The notes under the pieces are model-generated. The model was given only the letters and a program-made list of their open reading frames with translations. It searched no databases and was not told the DNA's origin. From contig NZ_JAINUY010000001.1 of assembly GCF_020026915.1 (NCBI RefSeq), positions 434,001 to 498,000 on the forward strand: 64,000 nt of DNA, written 5' to 3'. Both the position numbers and the translations under genes were made by a program. The stretch's first letter is position 1; the number at the start of each line of letters is the position of its first letter. Source of the DNA: Flavobacterium potami (GTDB taxonomy: Bacteria > Bacteroidota > Bacteroidia > Flavobacteriales > Flavobacteriaceae). Below, piece after piece: positions 18,858 to 27,506 of this stretch.

Positions 18858-19310
18858 TTATAAAGATATATTTCTTTTAAAAGCGCATCCTAATTCTACA
18901 ATAGAATCGGTTTTATCGATACCAGGAATTCCGTCAATTTTTTCGTAAAGAATGCGGCGCATATGCTCATGATTTTTGGCAATAATTTTAATGTAAAGCG
19001 TAAAAGAACCTGTAACATAATAACATTCGGTAATCTCAGGAATTTCTTTAAGTGCTTCAATAATTCTTTCAGAATCAGAATCTTTGTTTAATGTGAGTCC
19101 AGTAAAAGAAGCCCAATCATAACCAATTTTCTTTTCCTGAATTATCGGTTTTATTCCCCCAATTACACCTTGTTCAATCATTCTATTGATACGCTGATGC
19201 ACCATTGTATTTGATATTTTCAAATTAGTAGCGATGGCTGAAAAAGCCATTCGTCCGTCTTTTTCTAATTCTTTTAAAATACTAATATCAAATTCGTCTA
19301 ATAATTCCAT
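18858..19310 (-). CDS. Lrp/AsnC-family transcriptional regulator
   Basis: The protein has 150 aa. An N-terminal winged helix-turn-helix (about 1-60; FDISILKELEKDGRMAFSAI, then NTMVHQRINRM) is joined to an AsnC ligand-binding (RAM) domain (about 65-145). Members of this family bind amino acids and regulate amino-acid metabolism. It is divergent from rocD, with 225 bp between, so control of rocD by ornithine, arginine or a related amino acid is a reasonable inference. It has its own terminator. Confidence 0.9.
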   Translation of the reverse strand: MELLDEFDISILKELEKDGRMAFSAIATNLKISNTMVHQRINRMIEQGVIGGIKPIIQEKKIGYDWASFTGLTLNKDSDSERIIEALKEIPEITECYYVTGSFTLYIKIIAKNHEHMRRILYEKIDGIPGIDKTDSIVELGCAFKRNISL

Positions 19311-19487
19311 GCAGTAAAAATCGTTTAAAAATTCAGTCTGTTGCGATTTATAAAAGTAATTCTTTTTTTTAATAATTGGTTGTGAAATTAAATTTCAATC
19401 CAAAATAAATTTGTCTTTTTTTGGGTTTTAAAAACTGTGTTTTGACTTTTATTTAGTTATTTTGAAGTCAATATTTTAATTTTTAAA

Positions 19488-19516
19488 TTGATTTTAATTT
19501 AAATTTGATATTTTTG
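19488..19516 (+). promoter_or_regulatory. Promoter of rocD (TTG, 18 bp, TATTTTTG)
   Basis: TTG at 19488-19490 and TATTTTTG at 19509-19516 are 18 bp apart, which fits the Bacteroidota pattern TTG-N17-23-TAnnTTTG. The predicted start is about 19523, 13 bases before the ATG. The very A+T-rich DNA on either side could hold Lrp sites. Confidence 0.6.
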
Positions 19517-19535
19517 TAAAAATAAAAAGCATATT

Positions 19536-20789
19536 ATGATAAGTACAGAAAAGACACTTTCGTCAAAATCTGAGGTTTTGATTGAAAAAGAAAATAAATA
19601 TGGAGCTCATAATTATCATCCGCTTCCGGTTGTTTTAGAACGTGGTGAAGGAGTATATGTTTGGGATGTTGACGGAAAGAAATACTTCGATTTTTTATCT
19701 GCCTATTCTGCAGTAAATCAAGGGCATTGTCATCCGAAAATTGTAAACGCAATGGTAGAACAGGCTCAAAAACTGACTTTGACTTCTCGTGCTTTTTACA
19801 ATGATAAATTAGGAAATTACGAAGAATACGTTACAAAATATTTTGGTTTCGATAAAGTGCTGCCGATGAATACGGGTGCTGAAGCTGTAGAAACGGCTTT
19901 AAAAATTTCTAGAAAATGGGCTTATGAAGTAAAAGGAATTCCAGAAAATCAAGCGCAAATTATTGTTTGTGAAAATAATTTCCACGGAAGAACAACTACA
20001 ATTATCTCATTTTCAAATGATGAAACAGCACGTAAAAACTTCGGACCTTTTACAGATGGTTTTATTAAAATTGAATATGATAATTTGGAAGCATTGGAAA
20101 ACGCTTTAAATTCATCAAAAAATATTGCCGGATTCTTGGTCGAACCAATTCAAGGTGAAGCAGGAGTTTACGTTCCTTCTGAAGGTTATCTAGCGAAAGC
20201 AAAAGCGCTTTGCGAAGAGCACAATGTACTTTTTATTGCAGATGAGGTTCAAACGGGAATTGCAAGAACTGGAAAATTATTGGCTGTTCATCACGAAAAT
20301 GTGCAGCCAGATGTTTTGATTTTAGGAAAAGCAATTTCAGGTGGAGTTTATCCGGTTTCAGCTGTTTTATGTAATGACGAAATCATGAACGTAATCAAAC
20401 CAGGACAACATGGATCTACTTTTGGAGGAAATCCTGTTGCGGCAGCCGTTGCTATTGCTGCTTTGGATGTTGTTAAGGACGAAAAATTGGCTGAAAATGC
20501 TGAACGTCTTGGAATAATTTTAAGAGACGGATTGAATAAAATTGCAGAAAAAAACAACTTAATTACGCTTGTTCGCGGAAAAGGTTTATTAAATGCGATC
20601 GTAATCAATACCGATGAAGAATCTGATTTGGCTTGGGAAATCTGCCTAAAATTCAGAGATAACGGATTATTGGCTAAACCAACCCACGGAAATAAAATCA
20701 GATTGGCACCGCCTTTGGTTATGACCGAAGAGCAAATTCAGGAATGTTTGGAGATTATAGAGAAATCTCTGAACGAGTTTAAAAATTAA
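19536..20789 (+). CDS. rocD: Ornithine aminotransferase
   Basis: The protein has 417 aa, a class-III aminotransferase that uses pyridoxal phosphate. Its opening block [19 protein letters not shown] is characteristic of ornithine-oxo-acid transaminases. Also seen are [19 protein letters not shown], the [10 protein letters not shown] block and the PLP lysine in [15 protein letters not shown]. It converts ornithine and 2-oxoglutarate to glutamate semialdehyde and glutamate in arginine catabolism or proline synthesis. A promoter lies directly upstream and a strong terminator directly downstream, so it is a single-gene unit. The divergent Lrp-family gene is the likely regulator. Confidence 0.95.
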   Translation: MISTEKTLSSKSEVLIEKENKYGAHNYHPLPVVLERGEGVYVWDVDGKKYFDFLSAYSAVNQGHCHPKIVNAMVEQAQKLTLTSRAFYNDKLGNYEEYVTKYFGFDKVLPMNTGAEAVETALKISRKWAYEVKGIPENQAQIIVCENNFHGRTTTIISFSNDETARKNFGPFTDGFIKIEYDNLEALENALNSSKNIAGFLVEPIQGEAGVYVPSEGYLAKAKALCEEHNVLFIADEVQTGIARTGKLLAVHHENVQPDVLILGKAISGGVYPVSAVLCNDEIMNVIKPGQHGSTFGGNPVAAAVAIAALDVVKDEKLAENAERLGIILRDGLNKIAEKNNLITLVRGKGLLNAIVINTDEESDLAWEICLKFRDNGLLAKPTHGNKIRLAPPLVMTEEQIQECLEIIEKSLNEFKN

Positions 20790-20809
20790 ATCTTTAAAAT
20801 CAATAAATG

Positions 20810-20836
20810 AAAGCGCCTCATTGAGGCGCTTTTTAT
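20810..20836 (+). terminator. Rho-independent terminator of rocD
   Basis: AAAGCGCCTC and GAGGCGCTTT pair across a 3-base loop (20810-20832) and a T run follows on the plus strand. Confidence 0.9.
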
Positions 20837-20952
20837 TTAGACTTATTTTTAAAAATAAATCCTATTATGATATAAAAATGCCTTTTAGTGGCTTAATTAA
20901 TGTTTTTTGTAGTATTAATTTACTTAAATTAACTAAAAAGCTTAAACTAATT

Positions 20953-22761
20953 ATGTCAAAATTCTCAGAACAAGTTCATATTTCGATCAGTTCTTTCGAA
21001 AAAAATATCATTTATTACGATTTTCAGCTTTCGCAGAAAATGGCCGACCACCATTATTTTTCGTTTACTTGGCAGTACACTGGAAAAGCTATTATTGACC
21101 CCGAAGATCAGGAAAAAGCAATCAGCAAATATATTGGAAGTGAAGTTATTTTTACATTCAAAGTCGGCAGCATCAGACTGATGTCAAAAGGAATCATTGA
21201 AGGATTAAAATCGGTTGATCTTCATGGAAGTCCAGCGGGACTTCATGTTTACGGAATAAGTCATACCGTTCTGTTGGATGATAATGAAAAATCCAGAATT
21301 TTTCTTAAGCGAAACCTCCAGCAGATAGTGCTGGAAATCTTTGCAGAAACCAATTCTGGCGAATTCTATCAACGAGAAGCAATTGTTCCCACTTATAAAA
21401 AAGAGTTTTCGAACAAGCCGCAGTATAACGAAACGAGTTTTAATTTCTTAAAAAGGCTTGCCACACGATACGGACAATGGTATTATTTTGACGGAATGCG
21501 GATGCAGTTTGGCCAGACAAAAGCCAGCAACGTAAAATTGATCAATGGATCTTCGCTTCATAAATTTACGATTGAGACCAAATTGGCTTCACACAAAAGC
21601 TCTTTTGGAGGTTATGATTATACAAATGCATCAAGCATCCGCAGTTCATCTGAGAAAACCACAACAGGAAGCCGTGATAGGTTTGCCGTTTCAATGGGAT
21701 TCAATCAAGGACAAATAGCCAGAAGAGAATTAAAAGTTGGGGCATATACCAATAACGCCAATAATAAGGACGAAATTGAAGAAATGGTAAAACTCCAGAC
21801 CTCTGCACGCGATGCAAACTGTGTTTTCTACAGCGGAATTTCCTATTATCCAATAGGTTTGGGGCAGGTTTTTACCATTCAGAATAAAACGGTTGAACAC
21901 GAATTGATAGCCGTAGAAGTTATCCATCATTCAGAAATAAACGGAAATTACAGTTGTGAGTTCAAGGCTATTCCAGCCGATGTTGCTGTACCTCATTATA
22001 CAAATCCAAAAATTTTTGCACTTGCAGACAGCCAGCCCGCAAAAGTGATAGACAACAACGACCCGGAAAAAATGGGACGCGTAAAAGTAGAATATTATTG
22101 GAATGGCTGGGGAAATGAGAGTGACTGGATGCGAGTAGAACAGCTTTATGCAGGAAAAGAAAGAGGAATATATTTTAGACCCGAAATAGGCGATGAAGTC
22201 CGTGTAGTTTTTGAAGGCGGCAATGCAGAACGCCCATATGTTTCGTGTTCCAATTACAACGGACAAGCGATGCCCGAGTTTTTTGATTCCGAAAACAGCA
22301 TCAAAGGCTGGAAGCTTCGCTTTGGAATGTTATTCAAGTTTATAGAAAAAATAGGCATCTGGCTTTCTGACCCGAGCGGGAATGAACTACATATGGATGA
22401 AAAGTCTAAGAGTACAACTTTGACTGTACCAGAAACTTTTACAATTAACTGTAAAAATTTTGTTATAAATGTTGAAGAAAATATGACAACTAATGTTGTA
22501 GTGAGCAAAAATGATACAATCGGATTAAATCATACTGAAAATATAGGAGGAATCAAACAAATAGGAGTTACAGGAGATTTTAATGCAATTATTGATGGAA
22601 AATATTCTGAGCATATAAAAGGGAATTTAGAATCAACAACTGAAAAAGATCGACATGACCATAGTAAAGAAAGTCTAAATACTTATACAGATGGTAATTT
22701 AAGTAAAAACTCTCAAAAAAACATACAAAATAATAGCGGAGAACAAACAAGACAAAACTAA
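20953..22761 (+). CDS. vgrG: VgrG-type type VI secretion tip protein
   Basis: I take the ATG at 20953 (602 aa, MSKFSEQVHISIS); an upstream in-frame start would add 44 residues that cross the rocD terminator. The N-terminal part resembles the gp27-like base of VgrG (about 1-340). The gp5-like OB fold is clear at about 380-450 (MGRVKVEYYWNGW, RPEIGDEVRVVFEGG, NAERPYVSCSNYNGQ). The tail is a repetitive beta-helix-like region rich in Gly, Asn, Thr and Lys. VgrG trimers form the puncturing tip that carries effectors. No other secretion-system gene is in the window, so this is a satellite vgrG with cargo genes behind it. Confidence 0.9.
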   Translation: MSKFSEQVHISISSFEKNIIYYDFQLSQKMADHHYFSFTWQYTGKAIIDPEDQEKAISKYIGSEVIFTFKVGSIRLMSKGIIEGLKSVDLHGSPAGLHVYGISHTVLLDDNEKSRIFLKRNLQQIVLEIFAETNSGEFYQREAIVPTYKKEFSNKPQYNETSFNFLKRLATRYGQWYYFDGMRMQFGQTKASNVKLINGSSLHKFTIETKLASHKSSFGGYDYTNASSIRSSSEKTTTGSRDRFAVSMGFNQGQIARRELKVGAYTNNANNKDEIEEMVKLQTSARDANCVFYSGISYYPIGLGQVFTIQNKTVEHELIAVEVIHHSEINGNYSCEFKAIPADVAVPHYTNPKIFALADSQPAKVIDNNDPEKMGRVKVEYYWNGWGNESDWMRVEQLYAGKERGIYFRPEIGDEVRVVFEGGNAERPYVSCSNYNGQAMPEFFDSENSIKGWKLRFGMLFKFIEKIGIWLSDPSGNELHMDEKSKSTTLTVPETFTINCKNFVINVEENMTTNVVVSKNDTIGLNHTENIGGIKQIGVTGDFNAIIDGKYSEHIKGNLESTTEKDRHDHSKESLNTYTDGNLSKNSQKNIQNNSGEQTRQN

Positions 22762-22765
22762 AGTT

Positions 22766-23746
22766 ATGACCAGAATGAGAATTGTAGAAGGAACAAGTAC
22801 AATTATTACCAAAGGAGATCATTATATGTACTCTGAAGGAAATATTACTTTTAATGCTGGTGGATTCATAGAAGAAAATGCCAGTCAACATACTTATGGA
22901 AGGCCTATAGATGCTCCGGTTTTCGAAATTTTCCCTAGAATTTTATATTTAAACGGACATTTTTATAACGAAGATGGCACATTTGAAGGAAAAGTAAATG
23001 AAGTCGAAAATGAAGGAAGTGTTGAGGATGTTTATACTTGCAAAGGAAAATCTATACAGAAAGATAAAAGCGGAAATGATTTTATGACCTATAATGGCAT
23101 TGAAGCTTTGAAGATTAAAAATGAGCTCTTTTTAAGAATTGCTGGATTAGCATATTCTGAATCAGGATTTTCATTAGATGTAATAAAAAGTATTCCTTTT
23201 ATTGTTATGAATCATCATAGGCAGTTAACAACTTCTAATGTTAAAATATATAAGAATGATTGGTTTTTAGATAACACTCTATTTAAAATGCGGAATAGAT
23301 GGAGCGATTATAGATATGCTCATGAATTTCATTATGGAGCACAAGGAAATGCTGCATTTAGGGAATTTCTAGATATTGAATTAAATGAGAATATTGATTT
23401 TGACAAAAACTCTCAAGGAAGAAACAATAATTCGAAAATAAAAACAGCAATAGAATACACTATTAATGCAGTTCAATATCTAAATAAAGAATATGTTGGG
23501 GAAGACATTTCCAATGGAGGTATTGGGTGGCAAGGAGCAGATATTTTAAATAATAAAAACTGGAAAAACTGGCTTTACATTCACCCGGAACACAAAAAAA
23601 ATGCATTCAAAAACTGGACTAATTCTTATATTTTAGAGAAATCAATTTTTGAATCCATTTCCGTTTTTAAAGGAAGTTTTGGAACAACAATAATTTATAA
23701 ATCAACTGAATTTAGTTTTAAAAATAGCTCAATAGGAAATATATGA
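22766..23746 (+). CDS. Candidate VgrG-linked effector, cell-wall-hydrolase-like
   Basis: The protein has 326 aa and I do not recognise its family with certainty. It starts 4 bp after the vgrG stop. Residues 5-40 (IVEGTSTIITKGDHYMYSEG) resemble a continuation of the VgrG beta-helix or an adaptor. The C-terminal half has AGLAYSESGFS (Glu132) followed by VMNHHR, and near residue 252 GGIGWQGADI. This spacing recalls SleB-type peptidoglycan hydrolases, where a Glu precedes an AxxxNR motif and a WQG block follows. There is no signal peptide, as expected for type VI cargo. The ATGA overlap with the next gene supports an effector-immunity pair. The enzymatic call is inference. Confidence 0.5.
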   Translation: MTRMRIVEGTSTIITKGDHYMYSEGNITFNAGGFIEENASQHTYGRPIDAPVFEIFPRILYLNGHFYNEDGTFEGKVNEVENEGSVEDVYTCKGKSIQKDKSGNDFMTYNGIEALKIKNELFLRIAGLAYSESGFSLDVIKSIPFIVMNHHRQLTTSNVKIYKNDWFLDNTLFKMRNRWSDYRYAHEFHYGAQGNAAFREFLDIELNENIDFDKNSQGRNNNSKIKTAIEYTINAVQYLNKEYVGEDISNGGIGWQGADILNNKNWKNWLYIHPEHKKNAFKNWTNSYILEKSIFESISVFKGSFGTTIIYKSTEFSFKNSSIGNI

Positions 23747-24276
23747 AAAAAATCATTTTCTTCTTTTTCTTTCTATCTACCTTATGTCACTCTCAAAAAA
23801 ATGCAGATAAGATTTTTCTAAAAAAAGAAATACAAACATGTAGAATACCAATTAATGATACACTTAGTGTATATTATTTAAAATACAAATTAAATAATTA
23901 TGATATTAAAATATTCCTTAAAACTGCTAGCACAATAACAGACTCGTGTTTTAAAAGTAATATTTCTAAAGATATTATAGATAAAGTAGGTATTAATCAT
24001 AACCCAATTATTCAGATAAATAATTATTCCATTAAAGACTTGAATATTCCAAGTTTTTACAATTTAATTCCTGAAAAAATTATTCTATTCAAGAATAAAA
24101 ATTATTCTATTATAGCTTTAGAGTTATATAGTTATTCTCATTCGACTGTAGGAAATGGTTATATTAATTTATGTTTCAAAATAGATTCAAAAGGAAATAT
24201 TATTGACAAAAAAATGATTGAATCAAAACTACCACTTGAAGCAAGAAAATATCGAAAAATTTTTAATACCCGATAG
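23743..24276 (+). CDS. Candidate immunity protein, secreted; C-terminus supplied by a repeat
   Basis: The product has 177 aa. A hydrophobic signal peptide (about 1-18, ending CHSQ) would place it in the periplasm, where immunity against a wall-degrading effector is needed. It overlaps the candidate effector by 4 bases (ATGA), so translation is coupled. No family was recognised. The last two codons and the stop (ACC CGA TAG) lie inside the left arm of the inverted repeat at 24268, so the present C-terminus is probably not the ancestral one. The DNA is much more A+T-rich than neighbouring housekeeping genes, suggesting transfer. Confidence 0.55.
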   Translation: MKKIIFFFFFLSTLCHSQKNADKIFLKKEIQTCRIPINDTLSVYYLKYKLNNYDIKIFLKTASTITDSCFKSNISKDIIDKVGINHNPIIQINNYSIKDLNIPSFYNLIPEKIILFKNKNYSIIALELYSYSHSTVGNGYINLCFKIDSKGNIIDKKMIESKLPLEARKYRKIFNTR

Positions 24277-24418
24277 CGCGGATTTACAATTCGTGCCCCT
24301 AAAGATTGGTCTATTTACTGTAATTATAAAAGTTAAATATTTGGTATTGAGTCTGTATTTGAAAATTGTATTTTGCCTTACTGGTGCGGGCACAGATTGC
24401 AAATCCGCGCTATCGGGT
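24268..24418. repeat. 151-bp element bounded by 31-bp inverted repeats
   Basis: The left arm (24268-24298) begins ACCCGATAGCGCGG and the right arm (24388-24418) ends CCGCGCTATCGGGT; they match at 28 of 31 positions. The arms are far richer in G+C than the DNA around them. The layout looks like a small non-autonomous mobile element or REP-like pair. No transposase is encoded inside its 89-bp centre. It cuts into the end of the candidate immunity gene. Confidence 0.75.
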
Positions 24419-24589
24419 TGTGCAACTCAATATCACTGGATTGCATATGAAGGAAATCTAATTATTGATCCAATAAAAAATGAATATAGCTTTTCATATT
24501 ATTGTTGGCAAAAATTATACACGAGTTTGACTATACGAAAATCTGTTTTTAATAGTAATTTTTATGGATACATTAAGTTTAAAAAATAA
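24419..24589 (+). pseudogene. Gene remnant after the inverted-repeat element
   Basis: An open frame reads CATQYHWIAYEGNLIIDP and continues to a stop at 24587-24589. HWIAYEGNLIIDP resembles the His/Asp end of papain- or transglutaminase-like domains, so this may be the tail of a lost toxin or, because it is in phase with the gene before the element, the displaced end of that gene. There is no start codon of its own; upstream reading continues through the element. Confidence 0.35.
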
Positions 24590-24992
24590 GTTCAAAATAT
24601 TTATTTTCTGCTTCTTATTTATTAGCTGCAAAAACAAAGATAATCAGATGTATGTACTTAAAAATGACCTTCCTATTATTTCGGTTAGAAATAGCTCTGA
24701 AAAAGACATTCTCGATTCAAAATTAAGTCTTAAGAGAAACAATACTATTGCTGACGTTGGTAATTTGTTAGTTTACTCAAAATCTAATAATACAATTGAC
24801 ATTTCGCTATTATTAAAAAAGACAGATACGGTTTATAAAACGGATACTATTTTAGTATATATAAAAGATAAATGTTTTACACTTTCTGATATTGAAAAAA
24901 AAGGAGTTGTAAGTTCTGGAAGACCTTTTATAATTAGTTATAAAATTAATAATAAAGATTTTATCGATCGAAATGGATTTTATGAATTGTGA
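24564..24992 (+). CDS. Small putative lipoprotein in the VgrG island
   Basis: The product has 142 aa. The N-terminus is a lipoprotein signal ending FISC (Cys22), followed by a Lys/Asn-rich start and a beta-rich body without recognised motifs. It overlaps the preceding remnant by 26 bases. In this position, behind a toxin remnant, it may be an immunity protein left from an earlier effector cassette. That is inference from position and signal type only. Codon use is strongly A+T-biased, like its neighbours in the island. Confidence 0.5.
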   Translation: MDTLSLKNKFKIFIFCFLFISCKNKDNQMYVLKNDLPIISVRNSSEKDILDSKLSLKRNNTIADVGNLLVYSKSNNTIDISLLLKKTDTVYKTDTILVYIKDKCFTLSDIEKKGVVSSGRPFIISYKINNKDFIDRNGFYEL

Positions 24993-25040
24993 TTTGATTA
25001 GTTTAATTTTAATCAAAAATTAATTAGACCGAATATCGTC

Positions 25041-25070
25041 CTGCTGGCTCAAGTGTCTCGCTCGTGCACA
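25041..25070 (+). repeat. Copy A of a 30-bp dispersed repeat
   Basis: This 30-bp stretch (core TCGCTCGTG) matches 25485-25514 at about 25 of 30 positions. Both copies abut cassette fragments and look like scars of recombination or of a degraded repeat-rich toxin gene. Confidence 0.5.
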
Positions 25071-25071
25071 A

Positions 25072-25374
25072 TTGGATTTGTTTGAATATGAAATGCCCAA
25101 TGACTCTGTGTTAAAAGATTATTTAACCAAAATGCTAGAAGCAAGCAAAGAAGAGGACGGTAAAGATTATGCAATACCTACAGACATGTACCGTCATATC
25201 TGCAACAAATATGTGCACCTCTCAGCACATTACGGCGGTCTTGATGCTTTGTATTCTAAAACTGGCGACCATTATCTATTAGGCGATTATGGCTTTGTTA
25301 ATTATCCAGTACCCTATACAATAGATGAAAAAGGAAATGTTACTTACCAAAGAAAAATTTATGCGAATCGTTAA
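25072..25374 (+). pseudogene. Probable toxin-cassette remnant (5'-truncated)
   Basis: A frame of about 100 codons encodes a soluble acidic stretch (YEMPNDSVLKDYLTKM, later YHLSAHYGGLDALYS-like). The frame is open upstream only to 25024 and begins inside repeat copy A, with TTG the only nearby start. It therefore looks like the 3' end of a larger gene joined to the repeat. No family recognised. It overlaps the next lipoprotein start by 14 bases, as toxin and immunity genes often do. Confidence 0.35.
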
Positions 25375-25519
25375 ATTATATATATTCTTTTTTGTTCTGC
25401 TGGCAAGCTGCCAGTCTCCTAATTCGAAAGATAAATTTCAATGGAATGCAGGAATTTCTGCGCCTAAAAACTATCTGGCTACCCCTGCTGTAGCAAGTGT
25501 CCCGCTCGTGAACACATAA
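25361..25519 (+). pseudogene. Truncated lipoprotein fragment
   Basis: From the ATG at 25361 the frame encodes a good lipoprotein signal (VLLASC, Cys17) and about 20 further residues, then runs into repeat copy B, which supplies the last residues (PAVASVPLVNT) and the stop. At 52 aa it is probably the front of an immunity-type lipoprotein whose remainder was lost. Confidence 0.4.
25485..25514 (+). repeat. Copy B of the 30-bp dispersed repeat
   Basis: It matches 25041-25070 at about 25 of 30 positions (shared core CGCTCGTG) and ends the lipoprotein fragment. Confidence 0.5.
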
Positions 25520-25580
25520 AAATTATAGTCTTCTTTTTAACCTTTATAAAGAAGACGGTTTCAATTGTTAAACTTTGGAA

Positions 25581-25613
25581 AAAAAGAGGCGATTGTATTT
25601 TGTACAATCGCCT
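25581..25613. terminator. Hairpin terminator between the VgrG island and the sulfatase gene
   Basis: AGGCGATTGTA (25587-25597) pairs perfectly with TACAATCGCCT (25603-25613) around a 5-base loop. The minus strand then has CTTTTTCC, so it best serves the sulfatase gene ending at 25663, but could act both ways. Confidence 0.75.
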
Positions 25614-25662
25614 TCTGTTTATAATTACTTAAAATATCAAAAAAAGTAACTATTTCTTTTTG

Positions 25663-27279
25663 TCATAAATCGACAAAATATTTCTGTTTTCCAAAATTGA
25701 ATTCATAATAAGTCAAATTTGGCCAAAGTGGTTTGATTAATCCTTTTTCCCAATTTTGTAAAGCTGTTTGTAATTCCTTCACTTTTGATGGATTTTTTGC
25801 AGCTAAATCTATGTTTTCCGATTTGTCTTTCGCCAAATTATAAAGCCAGGTTTCATGTGTTTTTCCGCTAACAATTAGTTTCCAATCGCCGCTTCGGATG
25901 GCTTTTGCATCGCCCGAACGCCAGTATAAATTTTGGTGTGCTTCTTTGTTATTATTTACCACATCAACTAAGTTTACGCCATCGTAAACCCGATCTTTTG
26001 GTAATCCAGAATGTGTAACTGCCGCAATCGTGCTGAAAATATCCAAAGTACTTACAGGCCTTTTATAAACCGTATTCGGTTTGATTTTACCTTTCCACGA
26101 AAGTGCAAAAGGAATATTGATTCCGCCTTCGAAATGAGAAAATTTGCCGCCTTTTAAAGGAGCATTTGTGGTTGCAAAAGTGTAATCTGCTCCTCCGTTA
26201 TCGCTTGCGAAAAAGATTAAAGTATTATCTTCCAAACCTTCTTTTTTGACCTTTGCACGAATTCTTCCAATCGCATCGTCAAGCGCGCTGATCATGGCAA
26301 AATAGACACGTTTGTTTTCGTCTTTTACATTCGGAAAACGATCGTAATATTTTTTACGAACCTGAAATGGCGTATGTGGTGCATTAAACGGAACATATAA
26401 TAAAAACGGTTTTGTTTTATTTTTATCGATAAAAGCTTCTGCTTCTTCTGCAAATTTTTCAGTCAAATATTTCTTTTCATCAATAATGGTAGAATCTCTG
26501 CGAATTTGTCCAATTCCGACACGGCCTTTGCCCCAAATCATTTTGTCGGTAAAATCTTTGTGATGATGATTGATAATATCCGGATTATTATCCTCGGGAG
26601 CAAAAAGCGAAAACGCCTGATAAAATCCGTAATGATAATCGAAACCGCGATCTAAAGGAAAAAATCCTTTGTTGTGTCCCAAATGCCATTTTCCGATAAT
26701 TGCGGTGCTGTAGCCCTGCTTTTTGGCTAAATCAGCAAAAGTGATTTCAGATTGTGGTAAACCTTGCGTCTTAATCGATTCATCATTTGGATAATTGATT
26801 TTATCATTCAATCGCCAATTGTTGGTATTCATCACATATTTGAAAGCATAATATTCGAGATTGTTTTTCGGATAACGATCTCCCGGCTGATATTCGTGTC
26901 CGAAACGTTCCTGATATCTTCCGGTAATCAATCCTGCTCTAGAAGGCGAGCAAATAGAAGAAGAAGCATAACCTTCCGTAAAAGAAACTCCTGAAGCTGC
27001 CAAAGAATCAATTTGTGGAGTTGGTGTCGATTTTCCGCCGTAGAGCGAAATATCATATTTTCCTAAATCGTCGGCAAGGAGAATAATGATATTTGGTTTC
27101 TTTGCTGAAGTTGAAGTATCTTTTTGTGCAAGAAATGCTGTTTTTCCTTCCAGTAATTTTTCATTCGGTTTTATTAAAGTTCCGTCGGTATTGATGGGCC
27201 AAAATAGAAATGCTGCCACAAGGAGAAGCACTATTAAAATGGAAACAACAATTTTGGTTATTTTTTTATAGGTTGCCAT
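25663..27279 (-). CDS. Sulfatase (S1 family), membrane-anchored
   Basis: The protein has 538 aa. A hydrophobic N-terminal anchor (about 9-27) is followed by the sulfatase domain: NIIILLADDLG with metal ligands Asp70-Asp71, and the formylglycine signature C110-S-P-S-R with AGLITGRYQ. Later blocks GKWHLGH, PFNAPHTPFQ and FFASDNGG complete the active site. The enzyme removes sulfate from an ester after Cys110 is converted to formylglycine, in the periplasm or on the surface. It is the last gene of a minus-strand locus with SusCD and a second sulfatase. Substrate unknown. Confidence 0.93.
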   Translation of the reverse strand: MATYKKITKIVVSILIVLLLVAAFLFWPINTDGTLIKPNEKLLEGKTAFLAQKDTSTSAKKPNIIILLADDLGKYDISLYGGKSTPTPQIDSLAASGVSFTEGYASSSICSPSRAGLITGRYQERFGHEYQPGDRYPKNNLEYYAFKYVMNTNNWRLNDKINYPNDESIKTQGLPQSEITFADLAKKQGYSTAIIGKWHLGHNKGFFPLDRGFDYHYGFYQAFSLFAPEDNNPDIINHHHKDFTDKMIWGKGRVGIGQIRRDSTIIDEKKYLTEKFAEEAEAFIDKNKTKPFLLYVPFNAPHTPFQVRKKYYDRFPNVKDENKRVYFAMISALDDAIGRIRAKVKKEGLEDNTLIFFASDNGGADYTFATTNAPLKGGKFSHFEGGINIPFALSWKGKIKPNTVYKRPVSTLDIFSTIAAVTHSGLPKDRVYDGVNLVDVVNNNKEAHQNLYWRSGDAKAIRSGDWKLIVSGKTHETWLYNLAKDKSENIDLAAKNPSKVKELQTALQNWEKGLIKPLWPNLTYYEFNFGKQKYFVDL

Positions 27280-27343
27280 ATTTTGGTTTTGGTTTGTTTA
27301 ATGAAAAGTTTTGCCAAAATTTTAAACTTTGCCAAAGCTGAAT

Positions 27344-27496
27344 CTAATCGTTAATCTGCGGATTTTTTTGACTTTTTATTTTCGAATAAAACGCGTCTAA
27401 CGTCAACGAACTGTGATTTTCATTCTGAGAAAAAACAACAATTGCCCATAAAAAGGCAATTGCTGTCAAACTGGTTTTTAAGATTTGATTTTTCAT
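27344..27496 (-). pseudogene. 50-aa secreted peptide, probably a truncated rhodanese-like protein
   Basis: The minus-strand frame from the ATG at 27494-27496 encodes a signal peptide (MKNQILKTSLTAIAFLWAIV, ending FSQ) and then SSLTLDAFYSKIKSQKNP, which resembles the first strand and helix of a rhodanese domain. It stops after IND, where the domain normally continues with a DVR block. It is either a decayed rhodanese gene or a small secreted peptide. It sits 10 bp after the desaturase gene. Confidence 0.4.
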
Positions 27497-27506
27497 CCTG
27501 TTTCGA

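Noticed and set aside
20821..20952. 44-residue N-terminal extension of VgrG
   Set aside because: It begins inside the rocD terminator and does not resemble VgrG; the ATG at 20953 gives the proper start.
20953..22761. Prophage tail interpretation of the VgrG region
   Set aside because: No capsid, portal, terminase, integrase or other tail gene is seen, and what follows are cassette-like secreted proteins and lipoproteins.
24218..24589. 123-codon plus-strand frame across the inverted-repeat element
   Set aside because: Its first part overlaps the immunity gene in another frame and its middle reads through the element; only the tail after 24419 looks gene-derived.
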